A DNA stretch of 64,000 bases from positions 1 to 64,000 of the forward strand of contig NZ_ATWL01000012.1 in the NCBI RefSeq assembly GCF_000421225.1. The letters are read 5' to 3'. This document shows positions 1 to 7,261 of this stretch, one piece after another. Origin of the DNA: Ruania albidiflava DSM 18029. GTDB taxonomy: Bacteria; Actinomycetota; Actinomycetes; Actinomycetales; Beutenbergiaceae. The notes under the pieces are model-generated. The model did not search any database, had not been told where the DNA came from, and was given only the letters and a program-made list of their open reading frames with translations. Positions within the stretch are counted from its first letter, which is position 1, and the number at the start of each line of letters is the position of its first letter. A program made the position numbers and the translations under genes.

Positions 1-303
1 TATCAGCACCCTGACCGGCGCACCGGCAAGAAGCTCATGGCCACCCTCATCGACAAGCTCCGCCGTGGGCTGCCCGACGGGCTGGAGGAGATCGCCCAGC
101 TCGGGCGCACCTTGTGGCGCAAACGAGACCAGATCTTGGCGTTCTTCGACCACGAGGGAGCCTCGAATGGGCCTGTCGAGGCGATCAACGGACGACTGGA
201 GCACCTGCGCGGGATCGCCCTCGGCTTTCGGAACTTCACCCACTACGTCCTGCGCTGCCTCCTACACTCTGGCCAGCTCGCCGCCCGCATCAACGCACTC
301 TGA
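1..303 (+). CDS. ISL3-family transposase, C-terminal part (5' end outside window)
   Basis: Open from the first base of the window and ends at TGA 301-303. The visible 100 residues contain the C-terminal signature of ISL3-type DDE transposases: an acidic residue in the run NGPVEAINGRLEHLRGIA, followed by GFRNFTHYVLRCLL. This is the last part of the DDE_Tnp_ISL3 domain, and the catalytic Glu is probably in this stretch. The gene ends about 13 bases before the terminal inverted repeat, as is usual for a single-ORF ISL3 element. The N-terminal zinc finger and the first catalytic Asp residues lie upstream of the window, so intactness cannot be judged. Confidence 0.88.
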   Translation, partial: YQHPDRRTGKKLMATLIDKLRRGLPDGLEEIAQLGRTLWRKRDQILAFFDHEGASNGPVEAINGRLEHLRGIALGFRNFTHYVLRCLLHSGQLAARINAL

Positions 304-316
304 ATCCGGAAGAGCC
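1..316 (+). mobile_element. Right end of an ISL3-family insertion sequence
   Basis: Right of the transposase stop the sequence reads CCGGAAGAGCC, ending at 316. Its reverse complement GGCTCTTCCGGATTC is a typical ISL3 terminal inverted repeat beginning GGCTCTT. Beyond 316 the sequence becomes a different coding frame (ABC-3C gene remnant), so 316/317 is taken as the element boundary. ISL3 elements usually duplicate 8 bp of target, so 317-324 (ATCAATTC) would be the right copy of the duplication. The left end is outside the window. Confidence 0.75.
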
Positions 317-890
317 ATCAATTCGTGAACTCGCCGAATCCACTGACTTCTCGATCTTCCAGTCGCTCGAACTTAACGAGATGCTCGACATACATCGGAA
401 GACGCAGTACTTCGCCGCAAGGTTTGGGACTGCGCTTCCTGCTCGACCTCCGGTCGAACAGGCCCCGGAAGTTCCTGCGCCAAGCGAAGCGATCTATGTA
501 AGGAAGCTTGTAGACGTCTATAACGAGCAGGACCCCGCATCCTGCTCCGATGTCGAATCGGTCGCTGCGCATGCCAAGCACGGTCCGCACCTCCAGAGGC
601 AGCGAGAGGCCTTCTATTCCGCCGAAGCGCTTCGCCTGTACGCGAGGGACTCGGTGCCCGACGGTACGTATGAACTGCTCCAAGACGACGTCTACATCGG
701 CGTAATCGATACCGCAGAAGCGAATCACTCCAGTGGCCTTTCCCGACTCCGAGCTCTGCTTACACAGTCTGGCCAACTCGACCTTGGCGCCCACACGCTT
801 ATCTCGATGTCGAACCTCAAGGACCGTCAAGGTATCTGCCACCAGCTAGCCAACGCCGACAAGCTGACGTGGGTGGAAGTCGATGAGTAA
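317..890 (+). pseudogene. ABC-3C system C-terminal-domain protein, 5' truncated by the ISL3 element
   Basis: The reading frame enters from the IS end at 318 and runs 190 codons to TAA 888-890 with no convincing own start. The residues resemble the C-terminal domain that recruits effectors to ABC-three-component (ABC-3C) systems: HLQRQREAFYSAEALRLYAR, DSVPDGTYELLQDD, and a final GICHQLANADKLTWVEVDE. In such systems the N-terminal part is a variable effector (nuclease, peptidase or other), and it is missing here. The stop overlaps the next gene by 8 bases, so this was the first cistron of the operon. Family assignment is by recognised motifs, not by a search. Translation from an internal ATG (for example ATG 381) cannot be excluded, but the effector part is gone. 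Confidence 0.68.
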
Positions 891-1362
891 TCCCCTCAAC
901 AGTCCTCTTGAAGTGGGGATGCGTGTCCTGATGATCCTCGTCGAAGCTTTTCCTGCTCATCTGGATATCAACCGCCTTGTCCTCCTCGACCACGGCTTAC
1001 TACACAGCGCGGACCTCAACGGCCCCGAGAGCCTCCACCCTCCTATCCCCGTACGAGTCGGTGAGCTCGGGGTGAAACGACAGCACATCGAAGATGGCCT
1101 CCATGTCATGATCCGAGCTGGACTCGCCGAGATGTCACCGGAGGACAGTGGTATCGAGTTCTGGGCTAGCGAGAGCTCCGAGAGCTTCCTGAAGCTCCTT
1201 GAATCTGAGTACGCGCGCGCACTCCACGACCGTGCGCACTGGGTTGTTGAAGAACTCGGCGCCGTTGATGACGCGCGCCTGCGAGAGCGCATGAGGGAGA
1301 TCTCTTCGCATTGGGCCGAAGAGTTCGAAGTCATGCAACACGAGAGCGGGAACGACATCTGA
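883..1362 (+). CDS. ABC-3C system middle component protein
   Basis: 159 residues, ATG inside the end of the preceding gene (8-base overlap) and TGA overlapping the ATG of the next gene, so the three cistrons are translationally coupled. The pattern NSPLEVGMRVLMILVEAFP, then LDINRLVLLDHGLLHSADL, then SLHPPIPVRVGELGVKR matches the small winged-helix-like middle component found between the CTD protein and the ABC ATPase in ABC-3C systems. It is thought to bridge the ATPase and effector. No enzymatic motif is visible. The gene looks intact although its upstream partner is truncated, suggesting the insertion is recent. Confidence 0.72.
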   Translation: MSNPLNSPLEVGMRVLMILVEAFPAHLDINRLVLLDHGLLHSADLNGPESLHPPIPVRVGELGVKRQHIEDGLHVMIRAGLAEMSPEDSGIEFWASESSESFLKLLESEYARALHDRAHWVVEELGAVDDARLRERMREISSHWAEEFEVMQHESGNDI

Positions 1363-3236
1363 TGGGACGGCTCGCGCTTTCGCACTTGACATTCACCGGC
1401 ACAAATGCCGCCCCGGCCTCGGTCGACTTCAGCCCGCACGTCACCGTCATCCATGGGCCCTCGGACACCGGCAAGTCATTCATCGTCGATGCGATCGATT
1501 TCGTCCTCGGCGCCAAGGAGCTCAAGGAGATCCCGGAGCGGGAAGGGTACAGTCGCGTCCTGCTCGGGCTGGAACTCCCCACCGGTGAACGCATCACGCT
1601 CGCACGGTCGGTGGACGGCGGCAGTGTCTCCCTCTACCGATCCGACATCCGCGTCGAGCCCTCGACCCCCGCGGATGAGACGCTCGCGGCGAAGCACAGC
1701 GCAACGAGCACGAAGAACATCTCCCGGTTCCTCCTCGACCAGGTTGGTCTCGACGAGAAGCAGGTGCGGAAGAACGCGCGGAACGAGACTCACATGCTCA
1801 GCTTCCGCGACTTGACCCGCCTGTGCCTCATCGGTGAGAGAGAGATGCAGGCCGAAGAAGCCCCTGGCCTCAGCGGCAACCCAGTCAACAAGACCAAGGA
1901 AGTCTCGGCTCTCAAGCTCCTTCTTACGGGAGAAGACGACTCTGCGTTGACTGCGGTTCCCTCGGCACAAGAGCAGAAGCGGCTGCGCGGCGCTCGGCAG
2001 GAAGTTGTCGAGAGGATGCTCAGCCAACTTGAGTCGCAGCTCCAAGACGTTGCTGAGCCGACAGAACTTACGACGCAGCTCGGCAAGCTGAACAGCACAA
2101 TTGACGAGCACAGCACGATGATCGGTAGCCTCACGGAACAGCGTGGCCAGCTCCTCGTTGCGCACAGCAAACTTCAGTCCGCCGACAACGCCCAGCGGTC
2201 GGAGTATTCAGATGCGGCGGCGCTCCGCCAGCGGTTCACTCTCTTGCAGAAGCAGTACGAGAGTGATCTGGCACGCCTCGAAATGATCGCAGAGGCCGGG
2301 AACCTGCTTGGGTACTTTAGGCGCGGGACCTGTGTCTTCTGCGGTGCAGAACCGGCCAGTCAGCATCTCAATTTGGATTGTGAGGGAGATGCGACCAGCT
2401 TCGGCGCCGCCGTCGAATCCGAGACTCGGAAAACCCAGGGCCTTCTGGATGATCTTCGCGTGACCATCGAGAGCCTCGATGCGCGAACCGAGGTGCTTCG
2501 CACATCGATCAAGACGACTCGTCGAGAAGCCTTTTCGTTACAGAAGCGCATCGAGAATCTGGACGCGAGGATGAACCCAGAGGAGGGGAACCTCCGGGAA
2601 CTTCTCGCGAAGCGTAGCGAGATCGAGAAACACCTCGGCCTCTATGGGCAAGTCAAAACCTTCGAGGACATGATTCGACGGATCGCTGACGAGACTGAAG
2701 CGGAGGTGGCAACAGCGGTTGCGGGATTGAGCCTCACCGCCGTACGGGAGTTCTCGGCGGAGATTTCCAAGCGCCTCGCCGAATGGGACTACCCGTCCGC
2801 AGCATCTGTTCGTTATGACCGAAACGAACTCGACATTATCGCGGGCGACCAACGGCGCTCGGCGCACGGCAAGGGAGTACGCGCAGTTCTCCACGCCGCC
2901 TTTACGCTCGCCCTCGCCCAGTATTGCTTTGACCGGGAGCTGCCGCACCCTGAATTCGTCGTGCTCGACTCGCCCCTCGTCACCTACCGGCCACCCGATC
3001 AATCAATAGACGCCGACGGCGAGCCACCGGAGGGCGTTATCCGGGCCTTTTACCGTGACATCCAGGCCAACTTTGACGGCCAGATTATCGTCATGGAGAA
3101 CACTGATCCGCTGGATCCTCTCGGACCCGATGCGCGCGATATCCGCTTTACGAAATACATCGACGTGGGAAGGTACGGCTTCCTGCCTGTCGTCGACGGC
3201 GCGGAGACCACTGACACCCTCGTGATCGAAGGCTGA
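1362..3236 (+). CDS. ABC-3C system ATPase, DUF3732 family (SMC/Rad50-like)
   Basis: 624 residues. The start at 1362 is chosen because it overlaps the upstream stop and gives an N-terminus that goes directly into the ATPase fold. The Walker A is GPSDTGKSF near residue 34. A long charged coiled-coil region spans about residues 210-420, interrupted by CVFCGAEPASQHLN (Cys324 and Cys327), a CxxC at the tip comparable in placement to a Rad50 zinc hook. The C-terminal part has the ABC signature region RRSAHGKGVRAVLHAAF and the Walker B VVLDSPLVTYRPP, diagnostic for DUF3732. In ABC-3C systems this ATPase is the sensor/motor that licenses the effector. No helper domain is fused. Function in defence is known only by prediction. 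Confidence 0.82.
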   Translation: MGRLALSHLTFTGTNAAPASVDFSPHVTVIHGPSDTGKSFIVDAIDFVLGAKELKEIPEREGYSRVLLGLELPTGERITLARSVDGGSVSLYRSDIRVEPSTPADETLAAKHSATSTKNISRFLLDQVGLDEKQVRKNARNETHMLSFRDLTRLCLIGEREMQAEEAPGLSGNPVNKTKEVSALKLLLTGEDDSALTAVPSAQEQKRLRGARQEVVERMLSQLESQLQDVAEPTELTTQLGKLNSTIDEHSTMIGSLTEQRGQLLVAHSKLQSADNAQRSEYSDAAALRQRFTLLQKQYESDLARLEMIAEAGNLLGYFRRGTCVFCGAEPASQHLNLDCEGDATSFGAAVESETRKTQGLLDDLRVTIESLDARTEVLRTSIKTTRREAFSLQKRIENLDARMNPEEGNLRELLAKRSEIEKHLGLYGQVKTFEDMIRRIADETEAEVATAVAGLSLTAVREFSAEISKRLAEWDYPSAASVRYDRNELDIIAGDQRRSAHGKGVRAVLHAAFTLALAQYCFDRELPHPEFVVLDSPLVTYRPPDQSIDADGEPPEGVIRAFYRDIQANFDGQIIVMENTDPLDPLGPDARDIRFTKYIDVGRYGFLPVVDGAETTDTLVIEG

Positions 3237-3264
3237 CCGGCGGCAACGGCGAGGCCCGTTCCAC

Positions 3265-3726
3265 CTAACGTTCGCGGCCGTGGGGATCGCGGAGCGCCAT
3301 CCCCGCGCGGAGCAGGTACACCCGAACAGAACTTGGATTGAAGCCGAGCCTCTCGCCGACCCTCGCCAAGGACTCGCCCTGCTCGTAACGCAGGCACATC
3401 TCGCGCACCTGCTCAGATGACGGCTTCTCACGGCGCAACCGCACACCTCGCGCCCGCAACCGCTCAGCGAGACGCTGACGGCTCATCCCCAGATCACCCG
3501 CGATCACGCGCAGGATCTCGCCGTCCTTGTAGCGGCGCTCTGCCTCATCCAGCATCGCCGCCGTCAACTGCGGAACTGGTCGCGGCAAGGGCCGCGAGAA
3601 GGCCGGGCCTGACCCTGCCGACCTACGGCGACGCCGGATCGCCCGATGCGACGAGACCGCCAACTGTAGAGCCGGGGCAAGGTTAGAGCACTGTCGCGCT
3701 ACCTCCACCAGAAGGTCGTTGTTCAC
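3265..3726 (-). CDS. Small basic protein with two helix-turn-helix motifs
   Basis: 153 residues starting at a GTG (3726-3724) that overlaps the upstream stop as GTGA. The N-terminal 50 residues are basic and low complexity (RAIRRRRRSAGSG). Then follow two resolvase-like HTH repeats: AERRYKDGEILRVIAGDLGM with RQRLAERLRARGVRLRR, and RYEQGESLARVGERLGF with SSVRVYLLRAGMALRDPHGRE. Such tandem-HTH proteins are common next to serine recombinases in actinobacteria, and the C-terminal DPHGRER ending is typical. It may be a separated recombinase DNA-binding tail or a regulator. No catalytic motif is present. Confidence 0.6.
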   Translation of the reverse strand: MNNDLLVEVARQCSNLAPALQLAVSSHRAIRRRRRSAGSGPAFSRPLPRPVPQLTAAMLDEAERRYKDGEILRVIAGDLGMSRQRLAERLRARGVRLRREKPSSEQVREMCLRYEQGESLARVGERLGFNPSSVRVYLLRAGMALRDPHGRER

Positions 3727-3995
3727 AAACCAGCGACATCACCGGTTTGAGTTCCAGACTCCGCCTTCCGTCCTTGGCGGTGGCGGAGGGCGAGAGTCTG
3801 CACGTCCGGGAAGAACGCGTTGAACGGGACTCTGGGTTCGCTGTGGATGGTGTCGTCGTGGACGATGAGCATGTCGAAGAAGGCTTGGTTGGCGATCCGG
3901 CGTAGTGAGTCGTCGATGCTCATGTAGATGGCGTGCATGTCGCCTGCGAGGGCCGCTGCACCCCAAACACTGTCACCAACCTCGCGGCATAGAAC
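3723..3995 (-). pseudogene. Serine recombinase C-terminal remnant
   Basis: The frame encodes GDMHAIYMSIDDSLRRIANQ followed by AFFDMLIVHDD and EPRVPFNAFF. The block LRRIANQAFFDML resembles the conserved end of large actinobacterial serine recombinases (usually NQAFFxxLYV). Only about 70-90 C-terminal residues remain. The catalytic serine domain and zinc-ribbon region are absent upstream, where a membrane-protein gene follows. The stop TGA 3725-3723 overlaps the GTG of the two-HTH gene, which suggests the pair was once translationally coupled. The 5' limit given is approximate, and an internal ATG at 3938 could give a 71-residue peptide. Confidence 0.5.
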
Positions 3996-3999
3996 ATCT

Positions 4000-4172
4000 A
4001 GATTCGGACGGGGTCTGATCGCGGTCGCACCGTCCGGATTGTCCCTGCCGTGCGGCTGGGCCGTGCTCGAGTGCCGTCACCTCAGATGGTGGTGCCAGCG
4101 AGGATGGCCACTACGCCACCTGCGATGAGGAGCGAGTGCAGGATCATGTGCTCAAGATTCGGACGAGGTCTG
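4000..4172. repeat. 18-bp direct repeat pair
   Basis: AGATTCGGACGGGGTCTG at 4000-4017 recurs as AGATTCGGACGAGGTCTG at 4155-4172 (17 of 18 identical). The second copy lies inside the 3' part of the membrane-protein gene (encoding RPRPNL), and the first lies just beyond its 3' end in the recombinase-remnant side. This may be a short duplication or a recombination seam. The remaining 3996-4081 region shows no supported gene. Confidence 0.4.
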
Positions 4173-4552
4173 TCCCCGATGGCTGGCAGCACGGTGACCG
4201 TATGCGCGTAGGTGCGGGTATGTAGCTCGCTCCAGGACTGGTCGGTGCCTGCGGTGGCCCAAGGCACGCTGATCCCCACGAGGTATGGAAGCCACCACAA
4301 GACGACACCGCCTGCGGCGACGACCAATTCAATGGCGCCACCGACATACGCGAGTGCGGGCAGGTGCCGTGCGGCGGCAAAGGCGACCAAAATGATCGGG
4401 ACGGTCAAGATTGGCGCATTGGTGGCAATTTCTGCGCGGCGTTCCGCGTGTGTCGCAACACGTGCGTTATTGAAAGGGAAGAGATCGACGATGGTTGTCA
4501 CAAGAAAGTAGACCAATGCGAATGCTAGTAGGACGAGAGCGGTAATGAACAT
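4082..4552 (-). CDS. Four-helix membrane protein of unknown function
   Basis: 156 residues with four hydrophobic segments: about 1-22 (FITALVLLAFALVYFLVTTI), 48-65, 70-95 and 132-153. A conserved-looking acidic/aromatic loop precedes the last helix (GDRPRPNLEHMILHSLL). I do not recognise the family. It starts 15 bases after the end of the TetR gene on the same strand, so the two are probably co-transcribed, which suggests the TetR controls it. No signal peptide, cofactor motif or catalytic residues are visible. Confidence 0.65.
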   Translation of the reverse strand: MFITALVLLAFALVYFLVTTIVDLFPFNNARVATHAERRAEIATNAPILTVPIILVAFAAARHLPALAYVGGAIELVVAAGGVVLWWLPYLVGISVPWATAGTDQSWSELHTRTYAHTVTVLPAIGDRPRPNLEHMILHSLLIAGGVVAILAGTTI

Positions 4553-4567
4553 GCAATGGTTCTCCGT

Positions 4568-5146
4568 TCAGGCGCGGGGAGCCTGGGGGCGGTAGCGGAA
4601 CTGGACGCCGTCGAGAAACGTTTCGACTGCTACCTCGTACCAGGTGTCGTAATAGACGGCGGGCGCGGCCGGTGGGTTCGGCACATTGCCGCACTCGGCC
4701 GACGCGAGCCCCACCACGAGCACAATCAGGCCCTGAAGCAGGTGCAGTGCAGTCTCGTCATCGATATCGAGAGCGGGGAGAAATGCGTCGTTGACAAGCG
4801 GCATGACCGGATCGAACACTGCTGGTGAGACCTCTTGGACGGCGACGATCTGCGCTGCACCCGGATGCTCTCGAAGGACGGAGCGCATCCCATCAGCCAG
4901 TCCGCGCGCAAGCGCCCGCCAATCAGGTGTAGCCGACACCCGTGCGAGAGCTGTCTGAGCGACGCTGTCTGCAACGAGACGCAACAGTTCGTCTCGGCCC
5001 GCGACATGGTGATAGAGCGAAGCCGCTTGGACGCCCAGCCTGGTAGCGAGTGCGCGCATCGTGAGTCCTGCGAGACCTGCGTGATCGATCAGTTCGAAGG
5101 TCGCAGCCACCACGGCGGTCCTGTCGATCCGCTGAGCCGGACTCAT
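4568..5146 (-). CDS. TetR-family transcriptional regulator
   Basis: 192 residues from ATG 5146. An upstream in-frame codon at 5164 is possible, but AGAGGAG sits at the right distance before 5146. The N-terminal HTH is typical: VVAATFELIDHAGLAGLTMR, then LATRLGVQAASLYHHVAGRD (residues about 12-55). The C-terminal ligand domain resembles TetR_C_1-type (aminoacyl TetR class) regulators. A perfect CTAAC-N3-GTTAG palindrome lies 33 bases upstream in the divergent intergenic region shared with the nitronate monooxygenase gene, so autoregulation and control of the neighbouring genes are likely. The inducer is unknown. Confidence 0.85.
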   Translation of the reverse strand: MSPAQRIDRTAVVAATFELIDHAGLAGLTMRALATRLGVQAASLYHHVAGRDELLRLVADSVAQTALARVSATPDWRALARGLADGMRSVLREHPGAAQIVAVQEVSPAVFDPVMPLVNDAFLPALDIDDETALHLLQGLIVLVVGLASAECGNVPNPPAAPAVYYDTWYEVAVETFLDGVQFRYRPQAPRA

Positions 5147-5178
5147 CGGAAGCTCCTCTCTCACAATGCTGGGACAAC

Positions 5179-5191
5179 CTAACGGTGTTAG
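5179..5191. promoter_or_regulatory. Probable TetR operator (CTAACGGTGTTAG)
   Basis: A perfect inverted repeat CTAAC-GGT-GTTAG between divergent tetR (start 5146) and the nitronate monooxygenase (start 5328). TAAC/GTTA-armed palindromes are common operators of TetR proteins. The location within a locally AT-richer patch suggests overlap with the tetR promoter. Confidence 0.6.
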
Positions 5192-5327
5192 AATGGAGTG
5201 TCAATGCTGTTTAGAGGGCAGCTCCTCGAGTGCCTCGGTCAGGGCGTGGAGGGCGGCGTATATCCGGGCAGTTCGCGGTTCGCCGTATCCTGACGGCTGT
5301 ACCTGATTCCGGGCGCTCGGAGGAGCG

Positions 5328-6371
5328 ATGGCCACCAACCGTCTCACCCACCTGCTCGGAGTCCCCGAACCGATCCTGCTCGGCGCCTTCGGCGGGGTGT
5401 CCTCGGTGGAGCTGACCGCCACGGTCAGCGACCTCGGTGGGCTGGGGTCCTACGGCCTGTACGGCTACGACGCCGACCGCATCACCGAGACCATCACGTC
5501 GCTGCGGGCGGCGACCTCCGCACCGTTCGCGGTGAACCTGTGGGTGCCCACCGGAGACGAGGTACACCCCAGCAACGTCGACCTCGCCCCAGCCCGGGCC
5601 GCGGCCAAGCTGCTGTTCGACGAGGTCGGTCTGCCGCTCCCGGACGCGCCGGAGAAGTTCCTCCCGGACTTCGACACCCAGATCGAGGCCATTCTCGAGG
5701 CGGCCCCGCCTGTAGTCAGCTTCGTCTTCGGCCTGCCCGACCCAAGCGTGATGGACCGGCTGAAGACGGTCGGCATCCGGGTGTTGGGCACTGCGACGAC
5801 GGTGGCGGAGGCGGTGCACCTCGCCGAGCACGGCGCGGACGCCATCATCGCCACCGGCAGTGAGGCCGGCGGCCACCGCGTCTCCTTCCTCCGCCCCGCA
5901 GAAGACTCCCTGGTGGGCGCGTTCGCGCTGGTGCCGCAGGTGGTCGACGCTGTCGAGGTGCCAGTGGTGGCTGCAGGCGGCATCGCCGACCGGCGCGGGG
6001 TCGCCGCCGCGCTCGCGCTCGGGGCCGACGGCGTGCTGGTCGGCACCGCTTTCCTGCGCACACGGCAGTCCGCTGCCAGCCAGGCGCACCGGCAGGCGAT
6101 CGCTGCCGCCGGTGACACCGGCACGATCCTCACCACGGCAATGAGCGGCCGGCTCTCCCGGGGCGTGCCCAACCGTGCGGTCGAGGTGCTCTCCGAGGCC
6201 AGACAGATCGCGCCGTTCCCGGCGCAGAACTGGCTCACGGGCCAGTTCCGCGCAGTCGCCAACCGAGAGGGAATCGGCACCCTGCAGTCGCTGTGGGTGG
6301 GGCAAGGAGCCGGCCTGACCCGCTATGCGGAGACCGCTGAGGTCTTAGCAGAGCTGCGCGCCGGCCTCTAG
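5328..6371 (+). CDS. Nitronate monooxygenase (2-nitropropane dioxygenase-like, FMN)
   Basis: 347 residues, ATG preceded by GGAGGAG. A TIM-barrel flavoprotein that oxidises alkyl nitronates to carbonyl compounds and nitrite, protecting against compounds such as propionate-3-nitronate. Visible motifs are the N-terminal PILLGAFGGVSSVELTATVS, the phosphate/FMN loop ATGSEAGGHRVSF (containing the probable catalytic His), VVAAGGIADRRGVAAALALG, and ADGVLVGTAFLRT. Length fits the family. It is divergent from the TetR gene and shares its operator-bearing intergenic region, so it may be TetR-controlled. Exact substrate within the NMO/enoyl-reductase superfamily is unproven. Confidence 0.85.
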   Translation: MATNRLTHLLGVPEPILLGAFGGVSSVELTATVSDLGGLGSYGLYGYDADRITETITSLRAATSAPFAVNLWVPTGDEVHPSNVDLAPARAAAKLLFDEVGLPLPDAPEKFLPDFDTQIEAILEAAPPVVSFVFGLPDPSVMDRLKTVGIRVLGTATTVAEAVHLAEHGADAIIATGSEAGGHRVSFLRPAEDSLVGAFALVPQVVDAVEVPVVAAGGIADRRGVAAALALGADGVLVGTAFLRTRQSAASQAHRQAIAAAGDTGTILTTAMSGRLSRGVPNRAVEVLSEARQIAPFPAQNWLTGQFRAVANREGIGTLQSLWVGQGAGLTRYAETAEVLAELRAGL

Positions 6372-6394
6372 GATGGCCTACCAAGGGATTGATG

Positions 6395-6739
6395 ATGAAG
6401 GACGTGCTGCTCACCATCGGGTTCTTCGTCGGCAGCGGACTGCTGCTCTGGCTGTTCGTGTGGAGCTGGCGGGGACGGTCTCACGTGGCCCGGTGGTGGT
6501 ACCAGGACATCTACGGCAGCGACAGCATGGCCATGGGTGTCTTCCCGGGCGCGGGGGTCGTGGTGTTCGGCGTCGGACTCTATCGGGCGCTGCCCGAGGG
6601 ACTGGTGGGGCTCTCGTACCTGTTCATCGTCATCGGCGCCCTGGGCGGCATGATCGGCATGGTGTTGCCGTTCCTGTGGGGCCCCCGGTTCTACAAGGAG
6701 TACCGCAAGCGTCAACGGGCGAGGGCCAAGGGCAGGTGA
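6395..6739 (+). CDS. Small three-helix membrane protein
   Basis: 114 residues starting at ATG 6395. TTG 6389 and ATG 6392 are alternatives, but AAGGGA at 6383-6388 spaces best with 6395. Hydrophobic segments lie at about 5-24, 48-66 and 74-96, with a basic tail ending RKRQRARAKGR. It follows the nitronate monooxygenase by 23 bases. No family was recognised, and no motif suggests a function. Confidence 0.55.
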   Translation: MKDVLLTIGFFVGSGLLLWLFVWSWRGRSHVARWWYQDIYGSDSMAMGVFPGAGVVVFGVGLYRALPEGLVGLSYLFIVIGALGGMIGMVLPFLWGPRFYKEYRKRQRARAKGR

Positions 6740-6808
6740 GCTCCGCCGTCGTGCTGGAGCGGGGGCCACGGTGCAGGAACGCAGACCGGGAGGGCCAGCG
6801 CCCTCCCC

Positions 6809-7174
6809 TCAGTACCCGCGCAGCCGGGTGATCTGCCGGCGTTCCCGCTTGGTCGGCCGCCCCGATCCACGCTCGCGGCGAGGGACGGCCGGCTGCTCCA
6901 CCTTCGGCGGGGGCGGTGGTGTCTCGTCGATCATCGCCTGTGCGGCCCGCGGTGCGCCCACCCGCTTGCGCAACGGCTCACGCACCACCACTGTGCGCTC
7001 CCGGTCCGGTGCCGTGACCATGATCCGGGTCCCGGGGCCCACGAGCGTCGCTGGTTTGACGCTTTCGCCGTCGATCTTCACGTGCCCGCCACGGCAGGCC
7101 GCCTGCGCCTGGGTGCGGGTCTTGAACACCCGCACCGCCCAGAGCCAGGAGTCCACGCGCACCGAGTCGGCCAT
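6809..7174 (-). CDS. S4-domain RNA-binding protein (Hsp15-like)
   Basis: 121 residues. An S4 domain occupies residues about 4-60 (RVDSWLWAVRVFKTRTQAQA, then CRGGHVKIDGESVKP). A basic tail ending RGSGRPTKRERRQITRLRG closely resembles the end of Hsp15/YrfH-type proteins, which bind stalled 50S subunits carrying nascent chains. A proline-rich linker (ETPPPPPKVEQPA) separates the two. The start is chosen at ATG 7174 because the S4 domain begins immediately. The longer open frame upstream of it is antisense to the threonine-synthase-like gene and is not coding. Confidence 0.85.
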   Translation of the reverse strand: MADSVRVDSWLWAVRVFKTRTQAQAACRGGHVKIDGESVKPATLVGPGTRIMVTAPDRERTVVVREPLRKRVGAPRAAQAMIDETPPPPPKVEQPAVPRRERGSGRPTKRERRQITRLRGY

Positions 7175-7261
7175 GCTCTGAGGGTACGGCCCGGAGGTGC
7201 ATGTCGTCACTGCAGGGCCGCGGGGAGCGGTACCAAAGGCAGGGTCGGTAGATTCGGCCGG

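Noticed and set aside
3971-3993. Third ECF41-type promoter (TGTCACC)
   Set aside because: No TGTC/CGTC-like -10 at 16 bases and no suitable gene downstream.
4000-4172. Attachment site (att) pair for the recombinase
   Set aside because: The 18-bp repeats lie only 155 bases apart and enclose just the end of a membrane-protein gene; no element is bounded by them.
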